A stretch of 64,000 nucleotides of DNA from JACSRF01 sp964504445 (GCA_964504445.1 CAZDEO010000006.1:40566-104565), one strand, 5' to 3'; counted from the first letter of the stretch, positions 1-10,955 are shown. The notes: a model not told the origin generated them from the sequence alone. Numbers and translations are program-made.

Positions 1-1601
1 AGCAATGTCTGGCTATCTAGTGTGTTGGTGGCTATGGAGCCAACCTGGGCCACGGCTTCAAGCTCGGCAGCCCGTTTGGTTAGTGAGGTTTCGGCTTTGT
101 ATCTGTCGGTAATGTCAATGAGGGTGGTGAGGATAGCTGGCTGGTTTTGGAAGCTAATGGCCCGGGCAGAGATGAGTGCCCAGAAGAGGCTACCATCCCC
201 GCGTTTGAGTTGGAGTTCGTAGTTGCTAACCTGGCCTGTTTGCTGTAGGTTGGCCAGGAATTTTTGGCGGGCAATGGGATCGGCATAGAAATCGGGTGTT
301 GCTTTGTTGAGTAGTTCTTCTCGTGGCATTTGGATGATTTCGGCCATAGCGTCGTTGACGTAGGCCGCACGGCCGTCTTGGACGAGAGAAATTACCATGG
401 GTACGGAGATGGATTCGAGGATGGTTTGCACGTGGCGCTGTTCTTCTTGCAGGGAAGCAACAGCCTGTTTGCGTTCTGTAAAAAGGTTGGCATTGTTGAT
501 GGCGATGGCTAGCTGGCCAGCCAATGTTTGAAAGGCGGGGAGGCTTTCGTTGGATACTTCTCCGACTTTATTGCTTTGTAAGTTAAGGACGCCGACCGCC
601 TGGTTTTCCAGAATCAGGGGAACGGCCATTTCGGAACGGGTCTGGGGGAGCAGGGGGTTGGGCTGGAAGAGCGTGCTTTTGGATGTGTCGGCCACGATGA
701 CGGGCTGTTTGTTGGTAACGGCCGTGCTATTGATCGACTGGCTCGCTAGAGGCAGCCGGTGCTTTTGCTCTAGCAGGGTTTGACCGACGCCACCGGTTCC
801 TGCGTGAAGGACCAAATATTCACCGCTTTCATCCAAAAGATACACTTGCACGTAGTAAAGGTTGAAACTGGCCTGGATTAGCACCACGGCATTATCCAGC
901 AAAGCATCCAAATCTTGAATGGTTGACAGGCCTTGAGCCACATTGGCCGCCAGGCTAAGTTCTTGGGTGCGTGCCGCAACGCGCTCTTCTAACTGTTCGC
1001 TAAATTGACGGAGTTCCTCATTGCTGTGGCGCGCTTTTTCTAGGGCGTTACTCAAGTTGCTTACCAGCAAATATAGCATAACCGCGAATAGCAAAAGTAC
1101 GGTGGTAAGTTCGGCGGCAATTTCATAGGGGCCGGTTATTTCTAATAAGATTTGCCCCTGGTCTTCTAAATAGGCTAAGAACCAGCCGGCGGCAATGGTC
1201 AACGCTATGAAATATAACGCTTGCCGCCAACCCAGGACCAGGCTCGCAATCATTGACGTGACGATGAGAGCAATGAAACCAGAGTCCCGAACCCCTCCGG
1301 CATTGAATGATACAAAGACCAGGCCGGACCAGGCTGTGAATACAACGCCATAGGCTGCTACACGCAGGTAACCACGGTGTAGCACAACCCACAACCCGGC
1401 TATCAAAATTTCCAGCCCGGCTAGAATGTAGAAATTGGCATCTTGCAGCGTGTAGGCGCCCGTTAACAATTGGCTGAGTAGGAATAGGCCAAGTAAGACC
1501 ATAATAGCCAGCAAGATGCTGTTAAGAATCTGGCTGGTTCGATTCTGATCTTCGTCGCTGAAGGATGGGGGTGCTAGAAATGCTCTCATTTGTGCAAACA
1601 T
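1..1601 (-). CDS. Membrane GAF-PAS sensor protein (3' end outside the window)
   Basis: The open frame reads leftwards from ATG at 1601 and runs off the left edge, so about 533 codons are visible. GAGGAAA lies 6 bases before this ATG; a second in-frame ATG is four codons on. The visible protein begins with about 170 residues of hydrophobic segments (about six membrane spans), then a coiled-coil linker containing an E-R-V-A-A-R-T-like motif, a GAF domain whose core reads LVLHAGTGGVGQTLL, and a PAS domain beginning near residue 380. The layout is the same as in the gene just upstream (start 5095). It is the last visible member of a six-gene paralogous array and may carry the output domain missing from the others, but that part is not in the window. 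Confidence 0.85.
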   Translation of the reverse strand, partial: MFAQMRAFLAPPSFSDEDQNRTSQILNSILLAIMVLLGLFLLSQLLTGAYTLQDANFYILAGLEILIAGLWVVLHRGYLRVAAYGVVFTAWSGLVFVSFNAGGVRDSGFIALIVTSMIASLVLGWRQALYFIALTIAAGWFLAYLEDQGQILLEITGPYEIAAELTTVLLLFAVMLYLLVSNLSNALEKARHSNEELRQFSEQLEERVAARTQELSLAANVAQGLSTIQDLDALLDNAVVLIQASFNLYYVQVYLLDESGEYLVLHAGTGGVGQTLLEQKHRLPLASQSINSTAVTNKQPVIVADTSKSTLFQPNPLLPQTRSEMAVPLILENQAVGVLNLQSNKVGEVSNESLPAFQTLAGQLAIAINNANLFTERKQAVASLQEEQRHVQTILESISVPMVISLVQDGRAAYVNDAMAEIIQMPREELLNKATPDFYADPIARQKFLANLQQTGQVSNYELQLKRGDGSLFWALISARAISFQNQPAILTTLIDITDRYKAETSLTKRAAELEAVAQVGSIATNTLDSQTL

Positions 1602-1630
1602 AGCGCTTTCCTCAGTAATTGCGCACCCAA

Positions 1631-4600
1631 TTAGCGGCCGTTCTTTTCAACGGCCGTCAACAAAGGGTCAGGTGATTGGTTTGTCTCCGTCAGATACACA
1701 AAAGTTTCCAAACCCAGGGCGCGCCCTACTTCTTGGGCGGCTGTCCGCAGGATGGATTCGGGGTCTACCGCGGCATTGACGCGGGTAGATACCTGGCGCA
1801 GAATTTGTTCTTGCCGGGCACGCTGTTCGGTAGCTTCGATGAGCTTGGCATTTTCAATGGCGATAGCTGCCTGGCTGGCAATGGTTAGAAGCAAATTGAG
1901 ATGTTGTTGGTTATAAACGCGCGGCGTGCTATAGCTTTGCAGCGCAATGACGCCGATAACGCTGTCACCAAATAGCAGGGGGGCACCCATCCATGATTGG
2001 GCAGAGGAGCCGATAACCTCAATACCTAAAGAGGCCAAATGCTGCTCTACGTTTTCGCGAATGAGCAGGGGTTGTCGTTGGCGGATGATGTATTCTGTGA
2101 TGCCGTTGCCGGTACGCCGCCGCCCGTAGTTACGATAAATATTTTCATGGGTTACAGCCAGCGCAAATTCTACTTCGTCGGTGTCTGCATAGTAGAAGGC
2201 AACATAGAACTCTTCTGATGCCATGAGCCGTGCAGTGTACTCGTGAATAACGTTAAGTACGTCCGTAACTTTGGTTTGTGCCGTTAGCCTTTGCGCCATT
2301 TCGTTGAGAATGGCCAGTTCTTGCGTACGTTTTTCTGTTTCACTGAGAGCTATTTGGGTTTGTTCAGACAAACGAGCGCGTTCCAGAGCCTGGCTTACTT
2401 CCAGGGTGAGGGCTTCGAGCAAGAGGCGTTGCTGGGTGGTGAGCTTGCCGTTAGCTGGCAGGCGCACGCCCAGGCCACCTATATTGGTGCCGCTCAGGCG
2501 CACAGGTTTGATAACGGCCGTTTCCGCCGCAGTAAGCTCTGCCAAAGTAAGCACCGGTTCTTGGGCAGAACGGCCGTTCCGCACAATGGGCTTCACCTCC
2601 TTACCCACCGCTGCGAACCCCTGCACCTCTCGTTCTTCATTTTCAAAGAATGATTCCCACCCCTCGCGCACGAAGGTTTGTTGCAAAACGCGCAACTCTT
2701 CCAGAGCCAACTGCGTTTGCTCAAATTGTTGGGCCTTTTGCAGTGCTGCCGCTACTTGGGTTGCCAGCGTTGTGTATGTGTTGATATCTTCTTGCGAGAA
2801 GTAGTTGGCCTTATCTGCCTGCACGTCCAACACGCCCAACACCCTATCACTTGCCATGAGTGGAACAGCCAACTCCGATCGCGTATCAGGCAGCAGCGGG
2901 TGGGGCAGGAAACCGGGTTCGGCCTGCACATCGTTAACGATGACGCCCTGCCGCAAGCGGGCTGCACGCGCCACCAACGATCGTTCCTGCCGGAGGAGAA
3001 TGCTTCGCCCTTCGATGATCATGGCTTTCCCCGCTTCGCCGGCCCCGGCTGTTAATACTAAAGTGTCTCGGACCTCATTCAACAAATAAATGTGGGCATG
3101 ATAGAGTTTGAAACGGTCTTTGGTCAGGTCTACCACATTTTGTAGTAGTTGGGCGGTGTCTAGGTTGCCCGCAACGGCCGTGCCCACTTGGGCCACTGTC
3201 TGCATTTCTGCGGCCCGTTTCTGCACCTGTTCGAGCAGATTTTGGCTTTCAATGTAACTGCTAATCCGTCGTCCAATACCACCGATAAATGAGCTGTCTT
3301 CATCTTCAAATGAAAGACCTGTGTCCTCATAGGCGATGTACAGGCGGCCAATTAACTCTCCCCCCAAGCGTAGCCCTTCAATGATGTGCCGGGGCAGTTT
3401 CATAGCCCGCTCATCACCATAAACCGCACCCCCTAAAGCAATGGCAGCCACACATTGTTTGGCAAAGGGCATTGCCTGGGGAACCCGTTGCGCGACCCAT
3501 TCCAAGAATTCAGGAATGGAAGCATGTTCCTCTACCTTGCGACCAATATCATTCAAGCAGTTCAGTTCGGCTATCGAGCGTTCCAACTGGGCTTCGGATG
3601 TTTTACGTTGGGAGATGTCGGTGTGCACAGAAAGAAAGCCAACGAGGACGCCCTCAGCGTTTACAATGGGATTGTTGGACCCATCAACGTGAACTAAACG
3701 GCCGTCCTTCGTTTTGTTAATAATCTCCCCCGCGACAACACCTTTATTTAGCAACGTCTGCCAAAAGTGCGCGTACTGCTCCTGCGTAATAAAGCCCGAC
3801 TTGAGAATGCGCGGGGTTTGGCCTATGGCTTCTTCACGCGACCACCCATACAGTTTTTCAAATCCTGGGTTTACATACTCGATAGTACCCGCCACATCCG
3901 TCAAGAATACGGCGCTGCTGGTATAGTCAATCCCTAATTTAAACTTCGTCAACTCCTCCTCCACCTTTTTCCTTTCAGAAAAGAGAGAGGCGTTTTCAAT
4001 TGCCACGGCCAACTGCCCCGCCAAAGATGTTAGGGCCGGCAAGTTATCTTCCGTAAAGGCTTCCGGCTGATCGTGCTGCATATTAAGCACCCCTACCAGC
4101 CGATCGCCAACTAACAAGGGGATGGCAACTTCTGCTCGCGTACGGGGTAAAAATGGGTTGGGGCGGAAGAGCGGCTCTTTTGTCGTATCAGCAACTAGCA
4201 CAGGCTTTTCGGTGGCAGCTGCCTTGCCATTAATGGAACGTTCGTTAATAGGCAGTTTGTGCTGGCGGGCCAGCAGCAGGCGCCCCGCATCCCCTGTTCC
4301 GGAACGCAGCACCAAAGTTTCTCTCGCGTTGTCGGCCAGATATATTTGCGCATAGTAAAGCTGGAAGCGGGCCTGAATCAGGTCTACAGCCTGGCTTAGA
4401 AGTTCAGACAGATCACGGAAGTGGGACACGCTGCGGGCAACTTCTGCGGCCAGCGCCAGGTCCCGTGTACGTTCTGTTACCCGGCGTTCCAGGTCTGTAC
4501 TAAGACGTTGTAGTTCGTCGTTGCTTTTTCGTGCTGCTTCTAGCGCGTTTTCCAGGCTGTTAATAGTCAGGTAAAGAAGCAAGCCAAAGATAATGTAGAC

Positions 4601-5095
4601 ACCTGTTACATCTCTAGCAAATGCACTAATATTGCCAATGGTAGGCGTGATAACGCCGTTTGCTTCTGCCAGGGCAAGAACCCACCCAGCAATTAGGCTT
4701 AGGGCAGCAAAAAAGAGGGCTGAACGCCACCCAGTCAGCAGGGCGGCAATCAGGACGACGGCAAATAGGCTGATGTAGGTTATGTCGCGGATGCCTTCAG
4801 CTTGCCATGCCTGGTAAATCAGAGAGGCGTAGATGCCGGTCAGGAAGAGGTAGGTAACGGCCGTAACATGTCCGCGGTGGGCGAGCCATATCAGCCCCAG
4901 CATAAAAACTGTTGTAACCGACAATATCCAGTTGATGCTAGAGAACTTATAGTCAGGCAACAGGTAGGTAAGGTTAATGAGGGTGAGAACCCCGCTAGCA
5001 ACCCATAGAATAATGGTAAGCTGTCCTGCCTTTTTTGTTTTTTCGGCGTCATCTGCAAAAACCGGTGCTCTAAATACTGTTTGAAGTGGTGCCAT
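1631..5095 (-). CDS. Membrane multi-GAF/PAS sensor protein, no kinase domain
   Basis: 1154 residues. Residues about 25-175 form six hydrophobic segments, followed by a coiled coil (about 180-215). A first GAF domain (about 220-375, core VLRSGTGDAG), a PAS domain (about 385-500), a diverged GAF-like stretch (about 510-640), a typical GAF (about 650-800), a linker, and another GAF (about 930-1085) follow. The last 60 residues look like the first helix and strand of a further GAF domain cut short. No H-box, HATPase, GGDEF, EAL or methyl-accepting region is visible, so the protein is a sensor without an evident output. It probably senses small ligands or redox state and signals through a partner. 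It lies 29 bases from the gene after it and 11 from the one before it, so the array is probably co-transcribed. Family call firm; ligand unknown. Confidence 0.88.
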   Translation of the reverse strand: MAPLQTVFRAPVFADDAEKTKKAGQLTIILWVASGVLTLINLTYLLPDYKFSSINWILSVTTVFMLGLIWLAHRGHVTAVTYLFLTGIYASLIYQAWQAEGIRDITYISLFAVVLIAALLTGWRSALFFAALSLIAGWVLALAEANGVITPTIGNISAFARDVTGVYIIFGLLLYLTINSLENALEAARKSNDELQRLSTDLERRVTERTRDLALAAEVARSVSHFRDLSELLSQAVDLIQARFQLYYAQIYLADNARETLVLRSGTGDAGRLLLARQHKLPINERSINGKAAATEKPVLVADTTKEPLFRPNPFLPRTRAEVAIPLLVGDRLVGVLNMQHDQPEAFTEDNLPALTSLAGQLAVAIENASLFSERKKVEEELTKFKLGIDYTSSAVFLTDVAGTIEYVNPGFEKLYGWSREEAIGQTPRILKSGFITQEQYAHFWQTLLNKGVVAGEIINKTKDGRLVHVDGSNNPIVNAEGVLVGFLSVHTDISQRKTSEAQLERSIAELNCLNDIGRKVEEHASIPEFLEWVAQRVPQAMPFAKQCVAAIALGGAVYGDERAMKLPRHIIEGLRLGGELIGRLYIAYEDTGLSFEDEDSSFIGGIGRRISSYIESQNLLEQVQKRAAEMQTVAQVGTAVAGNLDTAQLLQNVVDLTKDRFKLYHAHIYLLNEVRDTLVLTAGAGEAGKAMIIEGRSILLRQERSLVARAARLRQGVIVNDVQAEPGFLPHPLLPDTRSELAVPLMASDRVLGVLDVQADKANYFSQEDINTYTTLATQVAAALQKAQQFEQTQLALEELRVLQQTFVREGWESFFENEEREVQGFAAVGKEVKPIVRNGRSAQEPVLTLAELTAAETAVIKPVRLSGTNIGGLGVRLPANGKLTTQQRLLLEALTLEVSQALERARLSEQTQIALSETEKRTQELAILNEMAQRLTAQTKVTDVLNVIHEYTARLMASEEFYVAFYYADTDEVEFALAVTHENIYRNYGRRRTGNGITEYIIRQRQPLLIRENVEQHLASLGIEVIGSSAQSWMGAPLLFGDSVIGVIALQSYSTPRVYNQQHLNLLLTIASQAAIAIENAKLIEATEQRARQEQILRQVSTRVNAAVDPESILRTAAQEVGRALGLETFVYLTETNQSPDPLLTAVEKNGR

Positions 5096-5106
5096 GATAC
5101 AATCCT

Positions 5107-8100
5107 CTATTCGCTGTGCCCGTTACTTTGTTTGCCGTTTTGCCCCAAAGGCCCTGTGTCTTGGGTGGGGACAGGCGCATCAACATAGGCAAAGGTTTCT
5201 AGGCCTAGAATGCGGTTTGCTTCGCGAGCAGCTGTGCGGAGTACGGCTTCAGCCGTAGGGGCGGCATAAACCCGGGCGGTGATTTCGCGCAGGGTTTGTT
5301 CAAGATTGGCCTGATCCTGAATTTCTTCCAAAAGCTGCAAGGTACGTAAGACGGTGGCTGCCTGTTCTACCAGGCTGCGAATCTGGCGTATATCTTCTTC
5401 TGTCAGGGCCGGAATTGCTCTGGGGGATTGGGCGGTGATGATGCCAAACCAGCGATTACCAACAATGAGGGGTAGGCCAATGAGACTGTTAATCTGGAGG
5501 TTGGCAAACAAATTACGCAGGTTATCCCCTACGGTTTTATGGTTTGCAATGTCTTCCAGTACCGTGGGCTTGTCCCGATCGATGAGGTGCATGATGGGGA
5601 ACTGCGCCAACGGGAAGGTAGCGCCTACCGGAAGTGCTGTTTGGGTGCCGGGCAGGGACCAGGTTGCGCGGATAGTTATTTCTGCGGGGTCATCGTCCCA
5701 AGGCCGGTCGAAATACAGGATGGCAGCTCGTTCCATCCGCCGCATGGCGGTAGACGTGGTGATGGCTTTGAGGACTTCTTCTGGAGAAGTTGCCTGGACG
5801 ATCAGGGCGCTTCCGGCATAGAGCGTTTCGGTTTGCGCCAGGGCCTCTTCCGTTTGCCGGGTGAGGCGCAGGTTTTCCAGGTGCTCGCTGAGCCTTTCTG
5901 CAACGGCCGTTAAAATATCTCGCGCCTCGCTGGTCAATTCTTGCGGTTCCGATAAAGCTAGCGTACCAATGGGTTCCCCCTGAAGTTCGAGGGGTTGTAC
6001 CAGGGTTGCGCCTGCCGTGATATCATCCTCGGCGCTCTCTGCCAGCTCAATTACCTTCTGCTGCTTATAGCCATAAGCCATTCTTTTTTCTGATTTGGCT
6101 GCCAGCTCTTGCCAACCTGTGCGGGTCAGGCGGCGAGCCAGAGCATTCGCGCGGGCAGCTGCCTCCGCCGCCTGTTCCAAGGCGCGAATCGACTGCAAAG
6201 AAGCAGCTAGCTGGTTTGCCAACGTGCTCTGAATGTTGATGTCTACTTCTGTAAAGAAATTAACCTGATCTGCTTGAACATCTAACACGCCAATGACCTG
6301 GTTACCGATTAACAATGGAACAGCCAGCTCAGATTTAGTGTGCGGCAGCAGCGGATTCGGCAGGTGATCAGGCGATGTCGTGACATCGTTAATGAGTATA
6401 GCCTGGGCCGTTCGCGCCGCCTGAGCCACCAACGAGCGCTCTTGCTGCAAGGAGATGGTTCGGCCTTCTTGCACCATTTGTTGCCCCACGTTTCCTGCTC
6501 CCGCTGCCAATCGTAACAGGTTGTCTTCCTCTAGCAGGTAAATATGGGCATGGTAAAGCTTGAACTTTTCGACGATTTGTGTGGTTACTGCGGCGAGCAT
6601 TTCCTCGGAATTAGAAATAGAGAGGGCCAGGGTGTTGATTTCCGTGACGGCTTGAAGCTGGTTGGCTTGTTTTTGCATGGTTGCTTCGGCTTGTTTGCGG
6701 TCAGTGATGTCGCTGTGAGAGCCAGCCATGCGTAAGGGGTTGCCTTCATTGTCGCGTTCCAGGGTAGCACGCACCAGAATCCAATGATAGGAGCCATCTT
6801 TGTGTTGCAGACGAAATTCATGCTCATAGCTGTTGGTTTTGCCTTCCAGGTAATCGGCCACAGCTTGCATCATTCGGTCGTGGTCGTCGGGGTGTAGGCG
6901 GTTTTGATACTCGGAAAAATCATTGGAGATTTCGTGATCGGCGTAGCCAATCATCTCTTTCCACCGAGGGGAGAAATAAACTTTGTTATTGGGGATGTCC
7001 CAATCCCAAACGCCGTCGTTGGTGCCGCCAATAACCAGGGCCAGGCGCTGTTGATTTTCTTGGGTTTCGGCCAACTGCCGGGCATTATCCAGGGCGATTG
7101 CAACCTGGTTGGCTATGGATTGTAGGAGCGCGACGCTACTTTCATCCAGGGCGCCAGCTACGTTGTGCTGCACGTCGAGTACGCCAATGACCTGACCGCG
7201 CAGCATAATGGGTACGGCTGCTTCGGAGCGGGTTTCGGGCAGCAAAGGGTTTGGTAACCAGGTTGGATCCTGACCGACGTTGGGGACGTAGACGGCCGTT
7301 TCCGTTACGGCCGCTCGCCCCACCAGGCCACGCCCTATTTCTAATGCATGCCCCTGGCGCAATAGTATTTCCCCCGCTTCTCCGGTTCCACCAGCCATCA
7401 CCAAGCGGTTGTTGGGCGCGTCTACCAGATAAATGTGCGCGTGATAGAAACCAAAGGCTTCTCGGATTTGTGTAACCACCGCATTTACCAACTCGCCGGT
7501 GTCTAGAATTGTCGAGAGGCGACGGCTTACTTCGGCCGAAGTTTCCAGGGCGCGAGTGCGTTCGGCGATTCGGTGTTCCAATACCGCGTATGACTCGCTT
7601 AACTCACCGGCCATATCATTAAAGCTCATAGCCAACTGACTTAGCTCATCCGTACCGGTGGTAGTAATACGCGCATCTAAGTGGCCCTGACGGAAAGCCT
7701 GCGAACCTGCTAATAGCTCAGCGACAGGTTTTGTGATACTTTGGGATAGCCACCGGGATAATTGGAAGCCAACGATAAGGACTACAGTAAGGCCGATCAC
7801 CAGGACAACCAGGCGATTTTGTGCTTCTGTAAGGAGCGCGTCGTTGGCTGCTTGAATGCGGGTTTCGCTGTTTCTAACCATGACCTCAATTCGCTGTGCC
7901 GCATCATCACCCAACCGGGAGGCGCGAGAGCTAAGTAGGGCCACTTCCTGACTGTCTCCTGCCTCTAATTCATTAATTAATGATTGGTAATCTCTTAATG
8001 CCTCTAAAATTAGCACAATTTGCAGCTCTTGTTCTGCTACGGTAGCTAAGGGACGCGCTTCAGTTAGCAACTCAATTGCTTCCGTTATGTTTGTGCGTGC

Positions 8101-8355
8101 GTCTTCCGGGTTGAGGGTGGCGCCTTGAATATAACGGTTCAGGTTGATGCGCGAGCTGGCTATGCGGGAAGATGCCAACAATAGCAAACGTTCACTACGT
8201 GCCTCAATATTGGTTACCTGTTCCAGGCGATTGACGAGAAAGAGTTGGTTGGCAATGACCAGTGGGCTGATTAACGCCAGCAAAATGAGCAAAATTAAGA
8301 AACCGCCGGTAATACGACGACGAACAGATAGTTTGCGTAACCATTGGTCTATCAT
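5107..8355 (-). CDS. HAMP-GAF-PAS-GAF transmembrane sensor, no kinase domain
   Basis: 1082 residues. A membrane span at about 14-36 is followed by an extracytoplasmic helical region (about 37-180, like the four-helix or CHASE3 ligand domains), a second span (about 181-200), a HAMP domain with the SITKPVAELL entry (about 200-255), GAF (about 275-425), PAS ending in ITDRKQAE (about 430-555), GAF (about 575-725), a diverged GAF-like region and a further GAF (about 880-1030). The end again is a short truncated GAF start (VLRTAAREANRILGLETFAYV). No transmitter domain is present. The gene is followed 11 bases later by the next paralogue. The topology is that of a two-component sensor or chemoreceptor lacking its effector half, so it must work with another protein or be a decoy. 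Ligand unknown. Confidence 0.88.
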   Translation of the reverse strand: MIDQWLRKLSVRRRITGGFLILLILLALISPLVIANQLFLVNRLEQVTNIEARSERLLLLASSRIASSRINLNRYIQGATLNPEDARTNITEAIELLTEARPLATVAEQELQIVLILEALRDYQSLINELEAGDSQEVALLSSRASRLGDDAAQRIEVMVRNSETRIQAANDALLTEAQNRLVVLVIGLTVVLIVGFQLSRWLSQSITKPVAELLAGSQAFRQGHLDARITTTGTDELSQLAMSFNDMAGELSESYAVLEHRIAERTRALETSAEVSRRLSTILDTGELVNAVVTQIREAFGFYHAHIYLVDAPNNRLVMAGGTGEAGEILLRQGHALEIGRGLVGRAAVTETAVYVPNVGQDPTWLPNPLLPETRSEAAVPIMLRGQVIGVLDVQHNVAGALDESSVALLQSIANQVAIALDNARQLAETQENQQRLALVIGGTNDGVWDWDIPNNKVYFSPRWKEMIGYADHEISNDFSEYQNRLHPDDHDRMMQAVADYLEGKTNSYEHEFRLQHKDGSYHWILVRATLERDNEGNPLRMAGSHSDITDRKQAEATMQKQANQLQAVTEINTLALSISNSEEMLAAVTTQIVEKFKLYHAHIYLLEEDNLLRLAAGAGNVGQQMVQEGRTISLQQERSLVAQAARTAQAILINDVTTSPDHLPNPLLPHTKSELAVPLLIGNQVIGVLDVQADQVNFFTEVDINIQSTLANQLAASLQSIRALEQAAEAAARANALARRLTRTGWQELAAKSEKRMAYGYKQQKVIELAESAEDDITAGATLVQPLELQGEPIGTLALSEPQELTSEARDILTAVAERLSEHLENLRLTRQTEEALAQTETLYAGSALIVQATSPEEVLKAITTSTAMRRMERAAILYFDRPWDDDPAEITIRATWSLPGTQTALPVGATFPLAQFPIMHLIDRDKPTVLEDIANHKTVGDNLRNLFANLQINSLIGLPLIVGNRWFGIITAQSPRAIPALTEEDIRQIRSLVEQAATVLRTLQLLEEIQDQANLEQTLREITARVYAAPTAEAVLRTAAREANRILGLETFAYVDAPVPTQDTGPLGQNGKQSNGHSE

Positions 8356-8444
8356 AGCTTTTTCTACCTTTTATGCGGTGCTGCGCAATGGCACATTTGG
8401 CCAAAATTGGTTGGTGAAGATGTCCATGATGATCTGGTGTTTGT

Positions 8445-10955
8445 TCATGAGGCACGGCCGTTACCGGGTGTGGCTTGCTTCATGGGTAATAATTCTGCCT
8501 GGGTGCGGCTGGCCTTTAAGGCTTTGCCCAGTTCAGCAACGGCCGTTTTCAATGCTTCCTCGACACTGAGGGTACTCTGAATTCGTTGGCTAACCGTGTT
8601 GATCACCCGTTCCTTCTCGCCTTGTCGCTGAATCTCCGCAAAAAGCTCTGCATTTTGCAGCGCCGTGGAAACATAGCTGGCAAGACCATTGATCAAATTC
8701 AAGTCATTTTCCGAGTACGCATTAATCGTATAACTTTGCACAGACAATACACCAATAGCCTCGTCGCCGCGCATCATGGGCACAAACATAAGCGAAGCCA
8801 TGACCGTATGCTTATCGCTCAGCATGTTGGGGGGCGGATTCTGGCGCTGTTCTTCCACCTCCGCCGCCGAATACAAGATCAGCTTTGGCTGCTTGCTATG
8901 AATGATTTGGTACGTCAGGTGGTGCGGTTCCAACGGGACAGGGGGCAAGTTCATTTCCACGCCCAAGTTTTGGTCATAGCTAAACACAATGCGGGATTGG
9001 TTTCGCACCGGATCGTACCGCGAGACCATAAGCGCTTCTACTGCTAACACTTGCTTAAGTTGGGTCAAAATCTTTTCTAAAAGCGACTTGGTTTCCAACT
9101 GGGCAGCCGCAATATAGGCAATTTCGTTGATCACCGCCAGCTCTGTACTGCGGCGTTTACTTTCGGCCAGGGCCAACTCTGTCTGCTCGCTCAAACGCAG
9201 ATTTTCAATATGCCCTGCTAGGCGCTCACTCACTACCTGTGCCAGTTCGTTGGTTTCTGGCGTGATTTCTCCCACAAGCTCAATGCTGCCAACGGTTTCG
9301 CCATGGATTTGCAAAGGTAGTATTGCGGCTGGCGGCGGGTCGCCACTATTTTCTGCCTGGGCATCTAGCGAGTGGATTACGGTACGATCATACACAAAGC
9401 CGGTTTGTAAGGATTGCTGGCGTTGTAGTTGCTCGCGCCAGGCTTCTTGGGTAATCCGGCGCACCAGCGCTTCTGCCTGGCTTTGGTAACGTTGCGCTTC
9501 GTCCAGAAGGCGCAAGTTTTCTAATTGCTGGGCCACTTGTTGGGACACGTTGGCAACGAGGGATAGTGCTTCTTCGGTCCAATAACGGCCGTCGTCCGCT
9601 TCGACCTGAATGACGCCAATCGGTTCATTCGCTAAGGCAATGGGGTGTTGCAAGACATTTCTGTCAGCAGAAATGGGCGTTATAGCGGTGGCGGATTTGG
9701 CTGATGAGTCCTCAGCATCAAAGACGTAGACTAATTTTTCTTCACGAGAAATAGCATCCAGGTAATCCGACCATCCTTCTTGGGTCAGGCGCTGCAAATA
9801 AGCTTCAACTTCTTCGCGGGACTGGCTAGCAACGGCAAAGAGTTCCGCATTGTCGATGGAAATGGCGAGCTGGCTAGCTATTGTTTTAAAGGCGGGCAGC
9901 GATTCTTCTTTCAGGCTGCCAACTTCTGTACTTTGCAAGTCAAGCACGCCCAGGACGCGGTCACCAAGAAGAAGGGGGATGGCCATTTCCGAGCGCGTGT
10001 CAGGCAACAAGGGGTTAAGCCGGAAAATGTTACTTTTGCGCGTATCTGCCACAGTGATAGGTTGTTTGTTCAGGGCCGCACGGCCGTTAATAGAATCAGG
10101 GGTGATAGCCAGACTATGCCGCCGATTGAGCAGTTCTTTGGCGGCTAACCCTGTTCCAGCATGCAAGACCAATATCTGCTTGCGGCTGTCAGTTAGATAA
10201 ATCTGCACATGGTACAGGCCAAAACGCTCGCGAATAAGTTCGGAAGCATCTTGCAGCAGGGTGTCCAGGTCACGTACCTGAGCCAAGCTATGACCTACTT
10301 CTGCCGCCAAAGCCAGGTCACGGGTGCGTTCGGCAACCCGCGTTTCTAGTTGAATTTGCGCATTTTGCAGGGCTTGGTTGGCGGCGTGTGCTTCTGCCAG
10401 GGTTTTATTGAGGGCGCGCAGGGTTAGCCCAATAAGCAGGGTGAGGATAACCATGTTGCCGGCGGAGGAGGTAACGTTGATCAGTGGCGTGCCGGGTAGA
10501 GCGGGTGCAAGCTGCCCGCCCTGTTCCAGGGCAAAAACGATGGCGCCTGTTATAAGGTTTAGCGCTAGAATGAGAATGGCGGCGCTGTTTCCGGCGATGA
10601 CGCCAGCCAGCACAACCAGCACAAAAAAGCTGGTAATGGTGATGATTGACAGCCCGGAAATGAAAAAGGTGACACCCATCACCATTATCCAAAAGACGAA
10701 CACAGTAGCCCAGGCGGCCGTAGTAACCCGGCGACGACGGAGTGTTAGGAGTAAACCCAGGGTGATGATGACGGTTACGCCATTGATGACGGTGGCGTTA
10801 AGAGCGGGGTTGAAGAAGAAGGCAATGATGGTATTGACAGCGAAAACGGCCATCATAGCCAGCAAGATGATGTTGAGCAGGTTGGCAACCCGATCTTTCT
10901 CCGCGTCATCGGGGAAACGAGGGGGCGACAGGAGCCTGATAATCCAGTTTCGCAT
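8445..10955 (-). CDS. Membrane GAF-repeat sensor protein, no kinase domain
   Basis: 836 residues. Six predicted membrane segments (about 28-185) precede a coiled coil with the VAERTRDLALAAEVG linker shared across the array, then a GAF domain (about 218-375, core LVLHAGTGLAAKELL), two shorter diverged repeats that each open with a Trp-rich EEGW/TQEAW helix, and a second full GAF (about 620-780). The tail (INTVSQRIQSTLSVEEALKTA and on) is the shared truncated GAF start. Its ATG overlaps the stop of the upstream gene as TAATG at 10953-10957, which implies translational coupling. No enzymatic output domain is visible. Same family as its neighbours; ligand unknown. Confidence 0.87.
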   Translation of the reverse strand: MRNWIIRLLSPPRFPDDAEKDRVANLLNIILLAMMAVFAVNTIIAFFFNPALNATVINGVTVIITLGLLLTLRRRRVTTAAWATVFVFWIMVMGVTFFISGLSIITITSFFVLVVLAGVIAGNSAAILILALNLITGAIVFALEQGGQLAPALPGTPLINVTSSAGNMVILTLLIGLTLRALNKTLAEAHAANQALQNAQIQLETRVAERTRDLALAAEVGHSLAQVRDLDTLLQDASELIRERFGLYHVQIYLTDSRKQILVLHAGTGLAAKELLNRRHSLAITPDSINGRAALNKQPITVADTRKSNIFRLNPLLPDTRSEMAIPLLLGDRVLGVLDLQSTEVGSLKEESLPAFKTIASQLAISIDNAELFAVASQSREEVEAYLQRLTQEGWSDYLDAISREEKLVYVFDAEDSSAKSATAITPISADRNVLQHPIALANEPIGVIQVEADDGRYWTEEALSLVANVSQQVAQQLENLRLLDEAQRYQSQAEALVRRITQEAWREQLQRQQSLQTGFVYDRTVIHSLDAQAENSGDPPPAAILPLQIHGETVGSIELVGEITPETNELAQVVSERLAGHIENLRLSEQTELALAESKRRSTELAVINEIAYIAAAQLETKSLLEKILTQLKQVLAVEALMVSRYDPVRNQSRIVFSYDQNLGVEMNLPPVPLEPHHLTYQIIHSKQPKLILYSAAEVEEQRQNPPPNMLSDKHTVMASLMFVPMMRGDEAIGVLSVQSYTINAYSENDLNLINGLASYVSTALQNAELFAEIQRQGEKERVINTVSQRIQSTLSVEEALKTAVAELGKALKASRTQAELLPMKQATPGNGRAS